Positions 7,220 through 15,775 of a stretch of DNA of 64,000 bases are shown in pieces (position 1 is the stretch's first letter; each line of letters opens with the position of its first letter). This DNA is from Saccharospirillum sp043196875. GTDB taxonomy: Bacteria > Pseudomonadota > Gammaproteobacteria > Pseudomonadales > Natronospirillaceae. The stretch covers positions 289,617 to 353,616 of the forward strand of contig NZ_JBEBMX010000004.1 of NCBI RefSeq assembly GCF_043196875.1. Direction: 5' to 3'. The notes under the pieces were generated by a model. That model did no database searches and was not told the origin of the DNA. It was given only the letters and a program-made list of their open reading frames with translations. The translations under genes were made by a program, and so were the position numbers.

Positions 7220-8533
7220 TTACCAGCGACGCTCGAATTTTCTACGTAAAAAGACGGCCAGCAAATTCATCACTGCCAGGAAGCCCAGCAGCACCATGAT
7301 GGCGCCCGATGTTTTGGCGATAAAGGCCCGCTCGGGGCTGTCCGACCAGAGGTAAACCTGCACCGGCAACACCGTGGATGGGTCGGTAAAACCGCCCGGA
7401 ATATCGACGATAAAGGCAACCATGCCGATCATCAGCAGCGGTGCCGTTTCACCCAGCGCCTGCGCCATACCGATGATGGTGCCGGTCAGCATGCCGGGCA
7501 TGGCCAGCGGCAGAACGTGGTGCATGGTCACCTGCATTTTGGATGCACCCAGGCCGGTCGCGGCTTCGCGAATCGACGGCGGCACGGCACGAATGGAAGA
7601 ACGCGCCGAGATAATAATGGTCGGCAGCGTCATCAAGGTGAGTACCAGACCACCGACCAGCGGCGCCGAACGCGGCAGGCCGAAGAAATTGATAAAAACC
7701 GCCAGACCCAACAAACCAAAGACGATGGACGGTACCGCCGCCAGGTTATTGATGTTGACTTCGATGATGTCGGTCAGGCGATTTTTCGGCGCAAACTCTT
7801 CCAGATAGATGGCCGCTGCGACGCCGATCGGGAAGGACAACAGCAAGGTCACCACCAGCGTATAGAAAGAACCCACCACCGCGCCCCAGATACCCGCGGT
7901 TTCCGGGTCACGCGAATCACCGTTGGTGAAAAAGACCGTATTGAACCGACCTTTCAATTCGCCGGCTTCTTGCCAGCTGTCAATCCAGCCCAGTTCCTGA
8001 TTGCTGATGCGGCGTTCGGACTCCGGCAAATCGCGGTCGATGATGCCTTTGCGCAGCAAATCCAAGTCATCATCAGCCAGCACCCAGAGGCGCTCGGTCT
8101 GACCCAGCAGTTCGGGATGAGCCTTAAGACGGTCGCGCAGTCGGTATTCGGCCGAACCACTGACCAGAGACGTCAGCGCGCGCGTATCCTGACGGCCGGA
8201 CACCTCCGGGAAGCGGTCCAACAACGCCTGGCGCACCACACTGCCGTAATCGCCCTGGCTCAATTGATCCGGATCGGTGGCGTCGTCGATGTACAGCACT
8301 TGCGGATCGTAGGTGACTTCCAGCTCCACATAGGTGGTCCAGAAAGCCGACAAACCCTGGCTGAAAATGGTCGACAACAGGATCACCAGAAAGCCCAAAC
8401 CGGCCGCGATGGACGCAATACCGTAGGCCTTGAAGCGCCACTCGCGGGCATAACGCGCCTTGAGTTTGGCGTGCAGACGTTCCTGCTTGACGCTTGCCAG
8501 TCGTTCGATGGCGTCGAGTTTTTGATCAGTCAT
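7220..8533 (-). CDS. pstA: Phosphate ABC transporter permease PstA (long form)
   Basis: Inner-membrane permease of PstSCAB, 437 residues against about 296 in E. coli. A first membrane span (about 37-60) is followed by a large, mostly hydrophilic periplasmic insert (about 62-210). Then come the ordinary permease spans with the EAA-type loop REAATGLGASKMQVTMHHVLP. Long PstA proteins of this type are common in marine gammaproteobacteria. Its start overlaps the pstC stop by 8 bases, giving translational coupling. Confidence 0.95.
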   Translation of the reverse strand: MTDQKLDAIERLASVKQERLHAKLKARYAREWRFKAYGIASIAAGLGFLVILLSTIFSQGLSAFWTTYVELEVTYDPQVLYIDDATDPDQLSQGDYGSVVRQALLDRFPEVSGRQDTRALTSLVSGSAEYRLRDRLKAHPELLGQTERLWVLADDDLDLLRKGIIDRDLPESERRISNQELGWIDSWQEAGELKGRFNTVFFTNGDSRDPETAGIWGAVVGSFYTLVVTLLLSFPIGVAAAIYLEEFAPKNRLTDIIEVNINNLAAVPSIVFGLLGLAVFINFFGLPRSAPLVGGLVLTLMTLPTIIISARSSIRAVPPSIREAATGLGASKMQVTMHHVLPLAMPGMLTGTIIGMAQALGETAPLLMIGMVAFIVDIPGGFTDPSTVLPVQVYLWSDSPERAFIAKTSGAIMVLLGFLAVMNLLAVFLRRKFERRW

Positions 8534-9914
8534 ATTGCTCGCGGAACCTCTTCACGATCGCCATGGCGACGACATTCAACATTAGGGTGGTAAAGAACAG
8601 CATCAGACCCAGCGCAAAGGCGGACAGCGTTTTCGGGCTGTCGAATTCCTGGTCGCCGACCAGCAAGGTGGCGATCTGCACGGTCACGGTGGTCACCGCT
8701 TCCAGCGGATTGGCGGTCAGGTTGGCAGCCAGACCGGCCGCCATCACCACGATCATGGTTTCACCGATGGCGCGCGACGCCGCCAAGAGAATGCCGCCCA
8801 TGATGCCCGGCAAGGCGGCTGGGAAAATCACCTGACGGATGGTTTCGCTGCGCGTTGCACCCAAGCCATAAGAGCCATCACGCAGGCTGTTGGGAACCGC
8901 GTTGATAACGTCATCGGACAACGAAGAAACGAAAGGAATGATCATGATGCCCATCACCAGACCGGCGGCCAGCGCCGATTCGGCGGAGACGCCATCGAAG
9001 CCGATGCCGGCAAACACATCGCGCACCACCGGCCCCATGGTCAGTGCCGCGAAGAAGCCGTACACCACCGTCGGAATACCGGCCAGCACTTCCAGCAGCG
9101 GTTTGATGATGCTACGGACGCGCGGTTTGGCGTATTCGGCCAGATAGACCGCCGACATCAAACCGATCGGCACCGCTACGAACAAGGCGATGGCCGCGAT
9201 CATCAGCGTACCGACGAACAGCGGTATGGCACCAAAGGCACCGGACGAGCCGACCTGATCGGCACGAATGGCGATCTGCGGGCTCCATTTGGTACCGAAG
9301 ATAAAGTCGAAGAACGGAATGGCCTGGAAGAAGCGGATGCTCTCGAACAATACCGACAGGATGATGCCGATGGTGGTAAAGATGGCGATGGTCGAGCACA
9401 GCAACAGCAGGCTCTTCAGAACGAATTCAAACTGCGGGCGGGCACGCAAGGTCGGCCGCGTGACCAGCCAGCCGACCACAGCACCGGCGATCATGGTCAG
9501 CAGCGTCAGCACCACTTTGAACAACTGACTGCGCTCACGCATGTGCTCAAGCAGTTCGGCGGCCTGGATCAACATCGGATCGGAACCGGCCAACAGCGAA
9601 CCGGAGTTGATGTTCTGAATTTTGGCCAGCGTCAGGTTCATCTGCGGCGAGCCCATCTGACCGTAACTGTCCGGCAGAAAATCCATCACAGCGTTGATGA
9701 TGATGCGTTCTTCCAGGCCAACCCAGACCATCAGCAACAGGAAGCCGGGCAAGACAGCCCAGACCGCCGCCATCAAGCCATAGTAGTTAGGCAACGAATG
9801 CAGGTATTTGATCTTGGCAGCACCGCCGACCAACTGGATGGAACGCGCCCGACCCAGGGTGTAAGCAAGCGCCGCCAGAGCCACCATAACCAGCATCAGC
9901 GTCGAGGTTTGCAT
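8526..9914 (-). CDS. pstC: Phosphate ABC transporter permease PstC (long form)
   Basis: Partner permease of PstA, 462 residues, also longer than the E. coli protein. The ATG at 9914 is chosen over the TTG at 9917 because GGAGCTCTATTG gives good spacing. An N-terminal span (about 4-22) and a second at about 45-65 precede a periplasmic segment. The core has the EAA-type loop REDGSYGLGATRSETIRQ as read around residues 370-385 (printed sequence there is LRDGSYGLGATRSETIRQ). It lies downstream of pstS beyond a hairpin at 10025-10045. Confidence 0.95.
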   Translation of the reverse strand: MQTSTLMLVMVALAALAYTLGRARSIQLVGGAAKIKYLHSLPNYYGLMAAVWAVLPGFLLLMVWVGLEERIIINAVMDFLPDSYGQMGSPQMNLTLAKIQNINSGSLLAGSDPMLIQAAELLEHMRERSQLFKVVLTLLTMIAGAVVGWLVTRPTLRARPQFEFVLKSLLLLCSTIAIFTTIGIILSVLFESIRFFQAIPFFDFIFGTKWSPQIAIRADQVGSSGAFGAIPLFVGTLMIAAIALFVAVPIGLMSAVYLAEYAKPRVRSIIKPLLEVLAGIPTVVYGFFAALTMGPVVRDVFAGIGFDGVSAESALAAGLVMGIMIIPFVSSLSDDVINAVPNSLRDGSYGLGATRSETIRQVIFPAALPGIMGGILLAASRAIGETMIVVMAAGLAANLTANPLEAVTTVTVQIATLLVGDQEFDSPKTLSAFALGLMLFFTTLMLNVVAMAIVKRFREQYD

Positions 9915-10024
9915 CAATAGAGCTCCAAAGTTAGCGATATGTCCGGGTTAATCAGCGCACGCCCTGACTAACCCGGAAACACCTGACGGTCGACTATCTC
10001 TAACCACCATGTTGAAACAACAAC

Positions 10025-10045
10025 GGGAGAGCCAGTGGCTCTCCC
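10025..10045 (-). terminator. Attenuator-type hairpin between pstS and pstC
   Basis: Perfect 9-base stem GGGAGAGCC / GGCTCTCCC with a 3-base loop. On the minus strand it is followed by GTTGTTGTTTC, a weak U-rich stretch. This arrangement would allow partial termination, so that the binding protein PstS is made in excess over the permeases. Confidence 0.6.
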
Positions 10046-10072
10046 GATCAGTCACTGCATCAAACCGGGCGC

Positions 10073-11119
10073 TTAGAGTTCCAGCGGTTCCAGATTGTCG
10101 ACAGCCTTTTTCATGCGCGAGTATTCAGCGTTGTCCAGCGGGATCAGACCACGGTCAACCAGGTAACCGTTAGAACCGATGGCACGACGGTTGGTGAACT
10201 CGGCAACGTATTCTTCAACACCCGGGATCACGCCAACGTGCGCTTTCTTAACGTAGAAGAACAGCGGACGGGAAACCGGATATTCACCACTGGCGATCTG
10301 TTCGAAAGTCGCTTGCACGCCTTCTACAGCAACGCTCTTAACGCGGTCAGAGTTCTGGTCCAGGAAAGAGAAACCGAAGATGCCCAGGGCAGTCGGGTCG
10401 TTTTCCAGACGAGAAACGATCAGGGTGTCGTTTTCACCGGCTTCGATGAAAGCGCCGTCTTCACGCATGGTAGCGCAGACTTCACCGAACTTGTCTTCAT
10501 CGCTGTCTTCCAGAGCGGCGATGGCGTCAAATTCAGCACAGCCTTCTTCCATAACCAGTTCAACGAAGGCGTCACGAGTACCGGAAGTCGGCGGCGGACC
10601 GAAAACGCGAATAGCGTGGTTCGGCAGGTCGCTGCGGATGTCACTCCAGTTTTCGTACGGGTTTTCTACCAGACCATTGCCGTTCGGGTTCGGCACAGTA
10701 GCCGCCAGCGCCAGGAACAGTTCGGCTTTGGAAACGTTCATGCCTTCGCCGTTAACGCTTTCAGCAACAGCGATGCCGTCATAACCGATCAGCACTTCAA
10801 CAACTTCTTCTACGCCGTTCGCTGCACAGGTTTCCAGCTCGGAAGCCTTGATGCGACGAGAAGCGTTGGTGATGTCAGGAGTGGATTCACCCACGCCCTG
10901 GCAGAACAAACGGATACCACCACCAGAACCGGTTGATTCGATAGTCGGGGTAGCATAAGAAGTGGTCTGACCGAACCGTTCGGCCACAACAGTGGCGAAA
11001 GGATAAACGGTCGAAGAACCGACGATGCTGATCTGGTCACGGGCTTCGGCAAAAGCGGTGCCGGACAGAGACGCGGCCATAGCTGCCACCAGGGTGGCGC
11101 CAATCATTGTTTTCTTCAC
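10073..11119 (-). CDS. pstS: Periplasmic phosphate-binding protein PstS
   Basis: Periplasmic Pi receptor of the Pst importer, 348 residues. The first 24 residues (MKKTMIGATLVAAMAASLSG then TAFA) form a Sec signal peptide, cut before EARDQI. Phosphate-contact motifs are visible in VGSSTVYPF, TGSGGGIRLFCQG and GPPPTSGTRDAFVEL. It is the first gene of the pst operon, with Pho boxes about 100 bases upstream and a Shine-Dalgarno (GGAGGTTACCAGTG before ATG). Confidence 0.97.
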   Translation of the reverse strand: MKKTMIGATLVAAMAASLSGTAFAEARDQISIVGSSTVYPFATVVAERFGQTTSYATPTIESTGSGGGIRLFCQGVGESTPDITNASRRIKASELETCAANGVEEVVEVLIGYDGIAVAESVNGEGMNVSKAELFLALAATVPNPNGNGLVENPYENWSDIRSDLPNHAIRVFGPPPTSGTRDAFVELVMEEGCAEFDAIAALEDSDEDKFGEVCATMREDGAFIEAGENDTLIVSRLENDPTALGIFGFSFLDQNSDRVKSVAVEGVQATFEQIASGEYPVSRPLFFYVKKAHVGVIPGVEEYVAEFTNRRAIGSNGYLVDRGLIPLDNAEYSRMKKAVDNLEPLEL

Positions 11120-11203
11120 TGGTAACCTCCAGTTAGTTCATCACTGAGTGAAGCCCCGACCTTTCCCCTTGGAAACGCCAGTGGCTTCATGGGCTCGCAA
11201 GGG

Positions 11204-11260
11204 ATGCTAGGTGCGTCGGATGACAACTGTATGAACTAAAGATGACAGTATTATGACAAG
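11204..11260 (-). promoter_or_regulatory. Pho boxes and -10 for the pst operon
   Basis: On the minus strand TGTCAT-type half-sites recur every 11 bases: TTGTCATAATA, CTGTCATCTTT, a weaker GTTCAT copy and TTGTCAT (11219-11260). This is the direct-repeat pattern bound by PhoB. A TAGCAT -10 candidate (11204-11209) lies about 10 bases downstream, as expected where PhoB replaces the -35 contact. Confidence 0.8.
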
Positions 11261-11328
11261 CTGTCATTGTCGTCTTTGCGACTATCAATGGCCGGTTTTT
11301 GACCATATCCAAGCCACGGCGACGCCGT

Positions 11329-11334
11329 TATACT
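11329..11334 (+). promoter_or_regulatory. -10 box upstream of the thioesterase gene
   Basis: TATACT followed by a GC-rich discriminator (ggcgctc), about 55 bases before the ATG. No convincing -35 is seen at 17 bases. Confidence 0.4.
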
Positions 11335-11389
11335 GGCGCTCTTATCAAAACAACTATCCACCCAACAACGACAATAACGAGCCAGAGTC

Positions 11390-11815
11390 ATGAGCAAACT
11401 GGACGCCACCAATCCAGAACCCCGCGGTGAATTGCAATTACGCGTCGTCGCTCAACCCAAAGACACCAACACCAACGGTGATATTTCCGGTGGTTGGCTG
11501 GTCACTCATATGGATATGGCCGCCAGCGTTGCCGCCGGTCGCATCGCTCGGGGCCGCACCACGACTATGGCCATCGGCGATATGGCCTTTGTCCGGCCGA
11601 TCAAAGTCGGGTCGGTGATCTGCTGCTATACCCATATTCTGGGCATGGGCCGTTCGTCCATTCGCATCGGCGTGGAAGTCTGGTGCCGCATGCCCGAAGA
11701 CGCCGAGCGACAGAAGGTGACCGAGACCGAATTCGTCTACGTCGCCATCGACGAACAGCGCCGCATTCGGGCGCTGCCGCAAGCGGATCTGGAAGTCAGC
11801 CTGAGTAATCACTGA
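11390..11815 (+). CDS. yciA: Acyl-CoA thioesterase, YciA type (hotdog fold)
   Basis: Cytoplasmic hotdog-fold enzyme of 141 residues that hydrolyses acyl-CoAs. The family segment NTNGDISGGWLVTHMD is at about residues 26-41, with Asn and Asp in catalytic positions, and is followed by TMAIGDMAFVRPIKVGSV. Length and pattern match YciA-like thioesterases. It sits alone between the divergent pst promoter and the Pit pair, with no metabolic partner nearby. Confidence 0.9.
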   Translation: MSKLDATNPEPRGELQLRVVAQPKDTNTNGDISGGWLVTHMDMAASVAAGRIARGRTTTMAIGDMAFVRPIKVGSVICCYTHILGMGRSSIRIGVEVWCRMPEDAERQKVTETEFVYVAIDEQRRIRALPQADLEVSLSNH

Positions 11816-11892
11816 GGCGGACGCACCCGCCGTGCTGTTTTGTTGTCCGCATTTTCTGCGCTGATGACATTTTTATTACAGAAAAAGGCCTC

Positions 11893-11898
11893 TATAAT
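11893..11898 (+). promoter_or_regulatory. -10 box for the PhoU-like/Pit pair
   Basis: TATAAT in the context CTC-TATAAT-GCGC, typical of strong sigma-70 promoters in this group, 34 bases before the ATG. The region upstream is T-rich but has no clear TTGACA at 17 bases. Confidence 0.6.
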
Positions 11899-11931
11899 GC
11901 GCGCCCAGTTCGCATAACAGAGGACAGCGAC

Positions 11932-12612
11932 ATGGCTGCCGACAGTCCATTGATGGCGCTGTTTGGCCGATCTCCGGTCAAGCCCATTCAAGAGCACATC
12001 AAAAAAGCCCACGCCTGCGCCGAACGCCTGCTCGACTTTTATGACACCGCGCTCAGCGGTGACTACCAAGCTGCCGAACAGGTTCGCCTCGATATTGCCG
12101 GATTGGAAAAAGACGCCGACAAGCTGAAAAAGGACATTCGGGTTCATCTGCCCAACAGCCTGTTTATGCCGGTGCCCCGTTCGGATCTGCTCGAACTGGT
12201 CACCCAGCAAGACCGCCTGGCCAACCGCGCCAAGGACATCGCCGGCATCATGGTCGGTCGTGAAATGGCCATTCCCGCACCGCTGCAACCGCTGATGCGT
12301 GAATACCTGGAAGCGGCCATCGCGACCAGTGCCAAGGCCGCCGACGCTTTGGCCGAACTGGACGAATTATTCGAAACCGGTTTCGGTACCAAGGAAATCA
12401 CTCTGGTGTCCAAACTGATCGACGCTCTGGATGATCAGGAACACCGCACGGACGAATTGGAAATCAACATCCGCAAGGCCCTGCGTGCCGTGGAATTGGA
12501 TCATCCGCCCATTGAGGTGATGTTCCTCTACCGCGTCATCGAGTTGATCGGCGATCTGGCCGATGTCGCTCAGCGCGTAGGCGCCCGCCTGCAAATCCTC
12601 ATGGCTCGCTGA
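11932..12612 (+). CDS. TIGR00153/DUF47 family PhoU-like protein
   Basis: All-helical cytoplasmic protein of 226 residues. Members of this PhoU-like family are habitually encoded next to Pit phosphate transporters and are thought to modulate them. Visible features include the N-terminal SPLMALFGRSPVKPIQEH segment, long amphipathic helices, and the C-terminal FLYRVIELIGDLADVAQRVG, which echoes the PhoU metal-binding helix. The pit gene follows after 46 bases. Both genes share nearly the same ribosome-binding region (AGAGGACAGCG before ATG), suggesting an operon with matched translation. Confidence 0.93.
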   Translation: MAADSPLMALFGRSPVKPIQEHIKKAHACAERLLDFYDTALSGDYQAAEQVRLDIAGLEKDADKLKKDIRVHLPNSLFMPVPRSDLLELVTQQDRLANRAKDIAGIMVGREMAIPAPLQPLMREYLEAAIATSAKAADALAELDELFETGFGTKEITLVSKLIDALDDQEHRTDELEINIRKALRAVELDHPPIEVMFLYRVIELIGDLADVAQRVGARLQILMAR

Positions 12613-12658
12613 TTCAGCGGGCCTTTCTTTTATGTATTGTTAAGACAGAGGACAGCGC

Positions 12659-13924
12659 ATGACCATCATTGCCGAATATGGCCCATGGTTCGTTCTGCTC
12701 GCCTGCGTTTTTGGTTTTTTCATGGCTTGGGGTGTTGGCGCCAACGACGTCGCCAACGCCATGGGTACCTCGGTCGGTTCGCGCGCCCTGACGGTGCGCC
12801 AGGCCATCGTCATCGCCATGATTTTCGAGTTCGCCGGGGCATACCTGGCTGGCGGTGAAGTCACCGGCACCATCCGCAAAGGCATCGTCGATGCGTCGGT
12901 GCTCGAAGGCTCACCCGAATTATTAGTCTACGGCATGATGTCGGCACTGCTGGCCGCCGGGATCTGGTTGGTGATCGCTTCCTATATGGGCTGGCCGGTC
13001 TCGACCACTCATTCCATTGTCGGCGCCATCGTCGGTTTTGCCGCCGTCGGCATCGGCGTCGACTATGTGCAGTGGGGCAAGGTAACGACCATTGTCATGA
13101 GCTGGGTGATATCGCCACTGCTCTCCGGCACCATTGCCTTCCTGCTGTTCCGCTCTGTTTATCGCCTGATTCTCAATACCGACGATCCGTTCGCCAACGC
13201 CAAGCGCTATGTGCCGGTTTATATGTTCCTGACCGGTTTTATCATCGCCATGGTGACGCTGACCAAAGGTCTGAAACACGTCGGCCTGCAGCTGTCCTTC
13301 CTGTCCAGTCTGGCGCTGGCCGCGCTGGCGGGTCTGGTGATTCTTGGTCTCGGTCTGCTGATGCTGCGCCGCGTTCAGGTTGACCCCGAAGCCGACCGCG
13401 CCTTCCGTTACGCCTCGGTTGAACGCGTTTTTGCCGTGTTGATGATATTCACCGCCTGTGCCATGGCCTTCGCGCACGGCTCTAACGACGTCGCCAATGC
13501 CGTGGGACCACTGGCGGCGGTCATTAATGTCGTTGCCAATCACGGCGATATTGCTGCTCAGTCGGCGATGCCAGCCTGGGTGCTGCTGATCGGCGGTGCG
13601 GGTATTGTCGTTGGTCTGGCGACCTTTGGTTACAAAGTGATGGGCACCATCGGGCGTCGCATTACCGAGCTCACGCCCAGCCGAGGCTTTGCCGCTGAGC
13701 TGGCTGCCGGTACCACCGTGGTGCTGGCCTCGGGCACCGGTCTGCCGATTTCCACCACCCACACTCTGGTGGGGGCGGTGCTCGGCGTCGGTCTGGCGCG
13801 CGGTATTTCCGCACTGAACCTGAGGGTTATTGGCACCATCGTCGCTTCCTGGGTGGTCACCCTGCCCGCCGGTGGTTTGCTCGCCATCCTCTTCTTCTTT
13901 ATGTTTAAAGGCATGTTCGGCTAA
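12659..13924 (+). CDS. Low-affinity inorganic phosphate transporter, Pit family
   Basis: Inner-membrane Pi:H+ (or metal-phosphate) symporter of 421 residues with about ten hydrophobic spans. The inverted-repeat signature is present in both halves: GANDVANAMGTSVGS (about 22-36) and HGSNDVANAVGPLA (about 273-286). It follows the PhoU-like gene in the same transcription unit. No Pho box was seen upstream, consistent with constitutive low-affinity uptake complementing the inducible Pst system. Confidence 0.95.
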   Translation: MTIIAEYGPWFVLLACVFGFFMAWGVGANDVANAMGTSVGSRALTVRQAIVIAMIFEFAGAYLAGGEVTGTIRKGIVDASVLEGSPELLVYGMMSALLAAGIWLVIASYMGWPVSTTHSIVGAIVGFAAVGIGVDYVQWGKVTTIVMSWVISPLLSGTIAFLLFRSVYRLILNTDDPFANAKRYVPVYMFLTGFIIAMVTLTKGLKHVGLQLSFLSSLALAALAGLVILGLGLLMLRRVQVDPEADRAFRYASVERVFAVLMIFTACAMAFAHGSNDVANAVGPLAAVINVVANHGDIAAQSAMPAWVLLIGGAGIVVGLATFGYKVMGTIGRRITELTPSRGFAAELAAGTTVVLASGTGLPISTTHTLVGAVLGVGLARGISALNLRVIGTIVASWVVTLPAGGLLAILFFFMFKGMFG

Positions 13925-13960
13925 GCCGGGCAGACGTCACCGGAACGTAAAAGCGCTGTT

Positions 13961-13983
13961 TTGTGAGCCCGATCGGCTCACAA
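13961..13983 (+). terminator. Possible terminator after the pit gene
   Basis: Nine-base perfect stem TTGTGAGCC / GGCTCACAA with a 5-base loop, 36 bases after the pit stop. It lacks a downstream T run, so efficiency is doubtful. Confidence 0.4.
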
Positions 13984-13999
13984 GGCGGCGCCGGTCGAT

Positions 14000-14005
14000 T
14001 ATAAT
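14000..14005 (+). promoter_or_regulatory. -10 box upstream of mtgA
   Basis: TATAAT with a CCCGCGCCC discriminator, 30 bases before the ATG at 14035. No clear -35 is seen. Confidence 0.5.
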
Positions 14006-14034
14006 CCCGCGCCCTTTTGAACCGCCGGCTGTTC

Positions 14035-14721
14035 ATGTCGAAACTGTCGTTCACATCGTTGTTGCGAACTCTGGCGCTGTGTTGCCTGTCGCTGGTGTTG
14101 TTCAGCCTGTTGCTGACGGTGCCGCTGCGCTGGATCAATCCGCCGATCACCGCCTTTATCCTGCTCGATGGCGAAGCCTCTGCCAGCCAGATGCGCCAAC
14201 ACTGGACGCCACTCGATCAAATCGATCCAAACATGCCGATAGCCGTGGTCGCCTCGGAAGATCAGCTGTTTCCCACCCATTTCGGTTTTGATTTCAGTTC
14301 TATCTGGGAAGCAATCCACGAAGAAGACGGCCCGATGCGCGGCGCCTCCACACTCAGCCAGCAACTGTCTAAAAACCTCTATCTGTGGTCCGGCCGCAGC
14401 TTGTTCCGCAAGGGTATTGAAGCCTGGTTTACGCTGTTGATTGAACTGACCTGGCCCAAGGAGCGCATTCTGGAGGTCTATCTGAATGTGGTGGAGTTTG
14501 GTCCGGGCATTTATGGCGTGGGTCAGGCCAGCGAGACCTTTTTCGGCAAATCACCCAGCCAACTGACGCGCTATGAGGCGTCTTTGCTGGCCGCGGTACT
14601 GCCCAACCCCAAGCGGTTATCGGCGCAGCGCCCGTCCGACTACGTCTATAAGCGCGCCTACGATATCCGCAACGCCATCCGCTACCTGGGCGGGCCCAGC
14701 TATCTGGCCGGTATTCTCTGA
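14035..14721 (+). CDS. mtgA: Monofunctional peptidoglycan glycosyltransferase
   Basis: Membrane-anchored glycosyltransferase (GT51) that polymerises lipid II into glycan strands without a transpeptidase domain. From ATG 14035 it is 228 residues; an in-frame TTG at 14017 is less likely. An N-terminal span (about 9-31) precedes the GT51 motifs: SEDQLFPTHFGFD with the catalytic Glu, GASTLSQQLSKNLYLW, KERILEVYLNVVEFG and RYEASLLAAVLPNP. Length and order match MtgA. It ends 4 bases before the convergent CDF gene's stop. Confidence 0.95.
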   Translation: MSKLSFTSLLRTLALCCLSLVLFSLLLTVPLRWINPPITAFILLDGEASASQMRQHWTPLDQIDPNMPIAVVASEDQLFPTHFGFDFSSIWEAIHEEDGPMRGASTLSQQLSKNLYLWSGRSLFRKGIEAWFTLLIELTWPKERILEVYLNVVEFGPGIYGVGQASETFFGKSPSQLTRYEASLLAAVLPNPKRLSAQRPSDYVYKRAYDIRNAIRYLGGPSYLAGIL

Positions 14722-14725
14722 CCGT

Positions 14726-15649
14726 TCAGCAATGGTCGTCGGTCGGGCAATGATGCGGCTGGTATTCCAGTTGCAAAGTGGTGTGACCGATGCCGAAATC
14801 GTGCTGCAACAGTTCGCTGGCGCGGTGAATCAGCGCATCGTCATCCGCCGCCTGTGGGCGAACCAGATGCGCGGTCAGGGCCGTTTCCGTGGTACTTAAC
14901 GCCCAGACGTGCAGATGGTGCACATCCAACACATCCGGCAGTTGCTCCAGGGCCATTTCCACCTGACGCAGATCGATATTCTTCGGCACCGCATCGACCG
15001 CCAGGTTCAGCGATTCGGTCAGTAACGACCAGGTGCCGACCAGAATCACCGCAGCAATGACCAGACTGACCAGCGGGTCGATCCAGCTGATGCCGGTCAG
15101 TAGAATCAAACCACCGGCAATGACCACGCCGAGCGACACCCCCGCATCCGCCGCCATATGCAAAAAGGCGCCACGAATGTTCAGATCGTGCTGACCCTTC
15201 ATAAAGAGCAGCATGGTCAGAGCGTTGATCAGCGTGCCGATGGCGGCGACGCTGATCACGGTAACACCGGCGACCGGCGCCGGATCGCTGAACCGCTGTA
15301 GCGCCTCCCAGGCGATGGCACCGACTGCCACCAGTAACAGCAAGGCATTGGCCAGCGCCGCCAGAATAGTGGTTTTCTTCAAACCGAAGGTGCGCAATCG
15401 ACTGCTATGACGCCGGGCCAGCGCACTGGCACCCCAGGCCAGCAACAGACCGAGTACGTCGCTGAGGTTATGGCCAGCATCGGCCAGCAACGCCAGCGAT
15501 CCGGCCCAGAAACCGTACAACGCCTCGATCACCACAAAGCCAAGATTCAGCGCCACGCCCAGTGCAAAGGCCCGGTTGTATTGCGCCGGTGCATGAGCGT
15601 GACCGTGTGAATGGTTATGCCCGGCGGTTGAACCGTGATGATGCGACAT
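14726..15649 (-). CDS. Cation diffusion facilitator (Zn/Co/Cd exporter, ZitB/CzcD type)
   Basis: Inner-membrane metal/proton antiporter of 307 residues from ATG 15649 (a TTG lies one codon upstream). The N-terminus is His-rich (MSHHHG then HNHSHGHAHAH-like spacing), six spans follow, and the metal-site motifs HNLSD in the second span and HMAAD in the fifth are intact. A C-terminal cytoplasmic domain with HHLHVWAL is typical of CDF proteins. The C-terminus ends in another His/Cys cluster (HHCPTDDHC). The metal is most likely Zn. Confidence 0.93.
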   Translation of the reverse strand: MSHHHGSTAGHNHSHGHAHAPAQYNRAFALGVALNLGFVVIEALYGFWAGSLALLADAGHNLSDVLGLLLAWGASALARRHSSRLRTFGLKKTTILAALANALLLLVAVGAIAWEALQRFSDPAPVAGVTVISVAAIGTLINALTMLLFMKGQHDLNIRGAFLHMAADAGVSLGVVIAGGLILLTGISWIDPLVSLVIAAVILVGTWSLLTESLNLAVDAVPKNIDLRQVEMALEQLPDVLDVHHLHVWALSTTETALTAHLVRPQAADDDALIHRASELLQHDFGIGHTTLQLEYQPHHCPTDDHC

Positions 15650-15775
15650 CAAAACATCTCCTTCAGGATTTGATGCTTATTAAAAACCCTCAAGTCATTG
15701 TAGGTTCAAGCCCAATCTTCGCGACCGGGCAGACGGCGGTATATAGTGGCGCTTTTGCCGACGGACCGAACCACC

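Noticed and set aside
7517..8593. Long plus-strand open frame (358 codons) opposite pstA
   Set aside because: Antisense shadow of a high-GC gene; Arg/Gln/His-rich translation with no domain.
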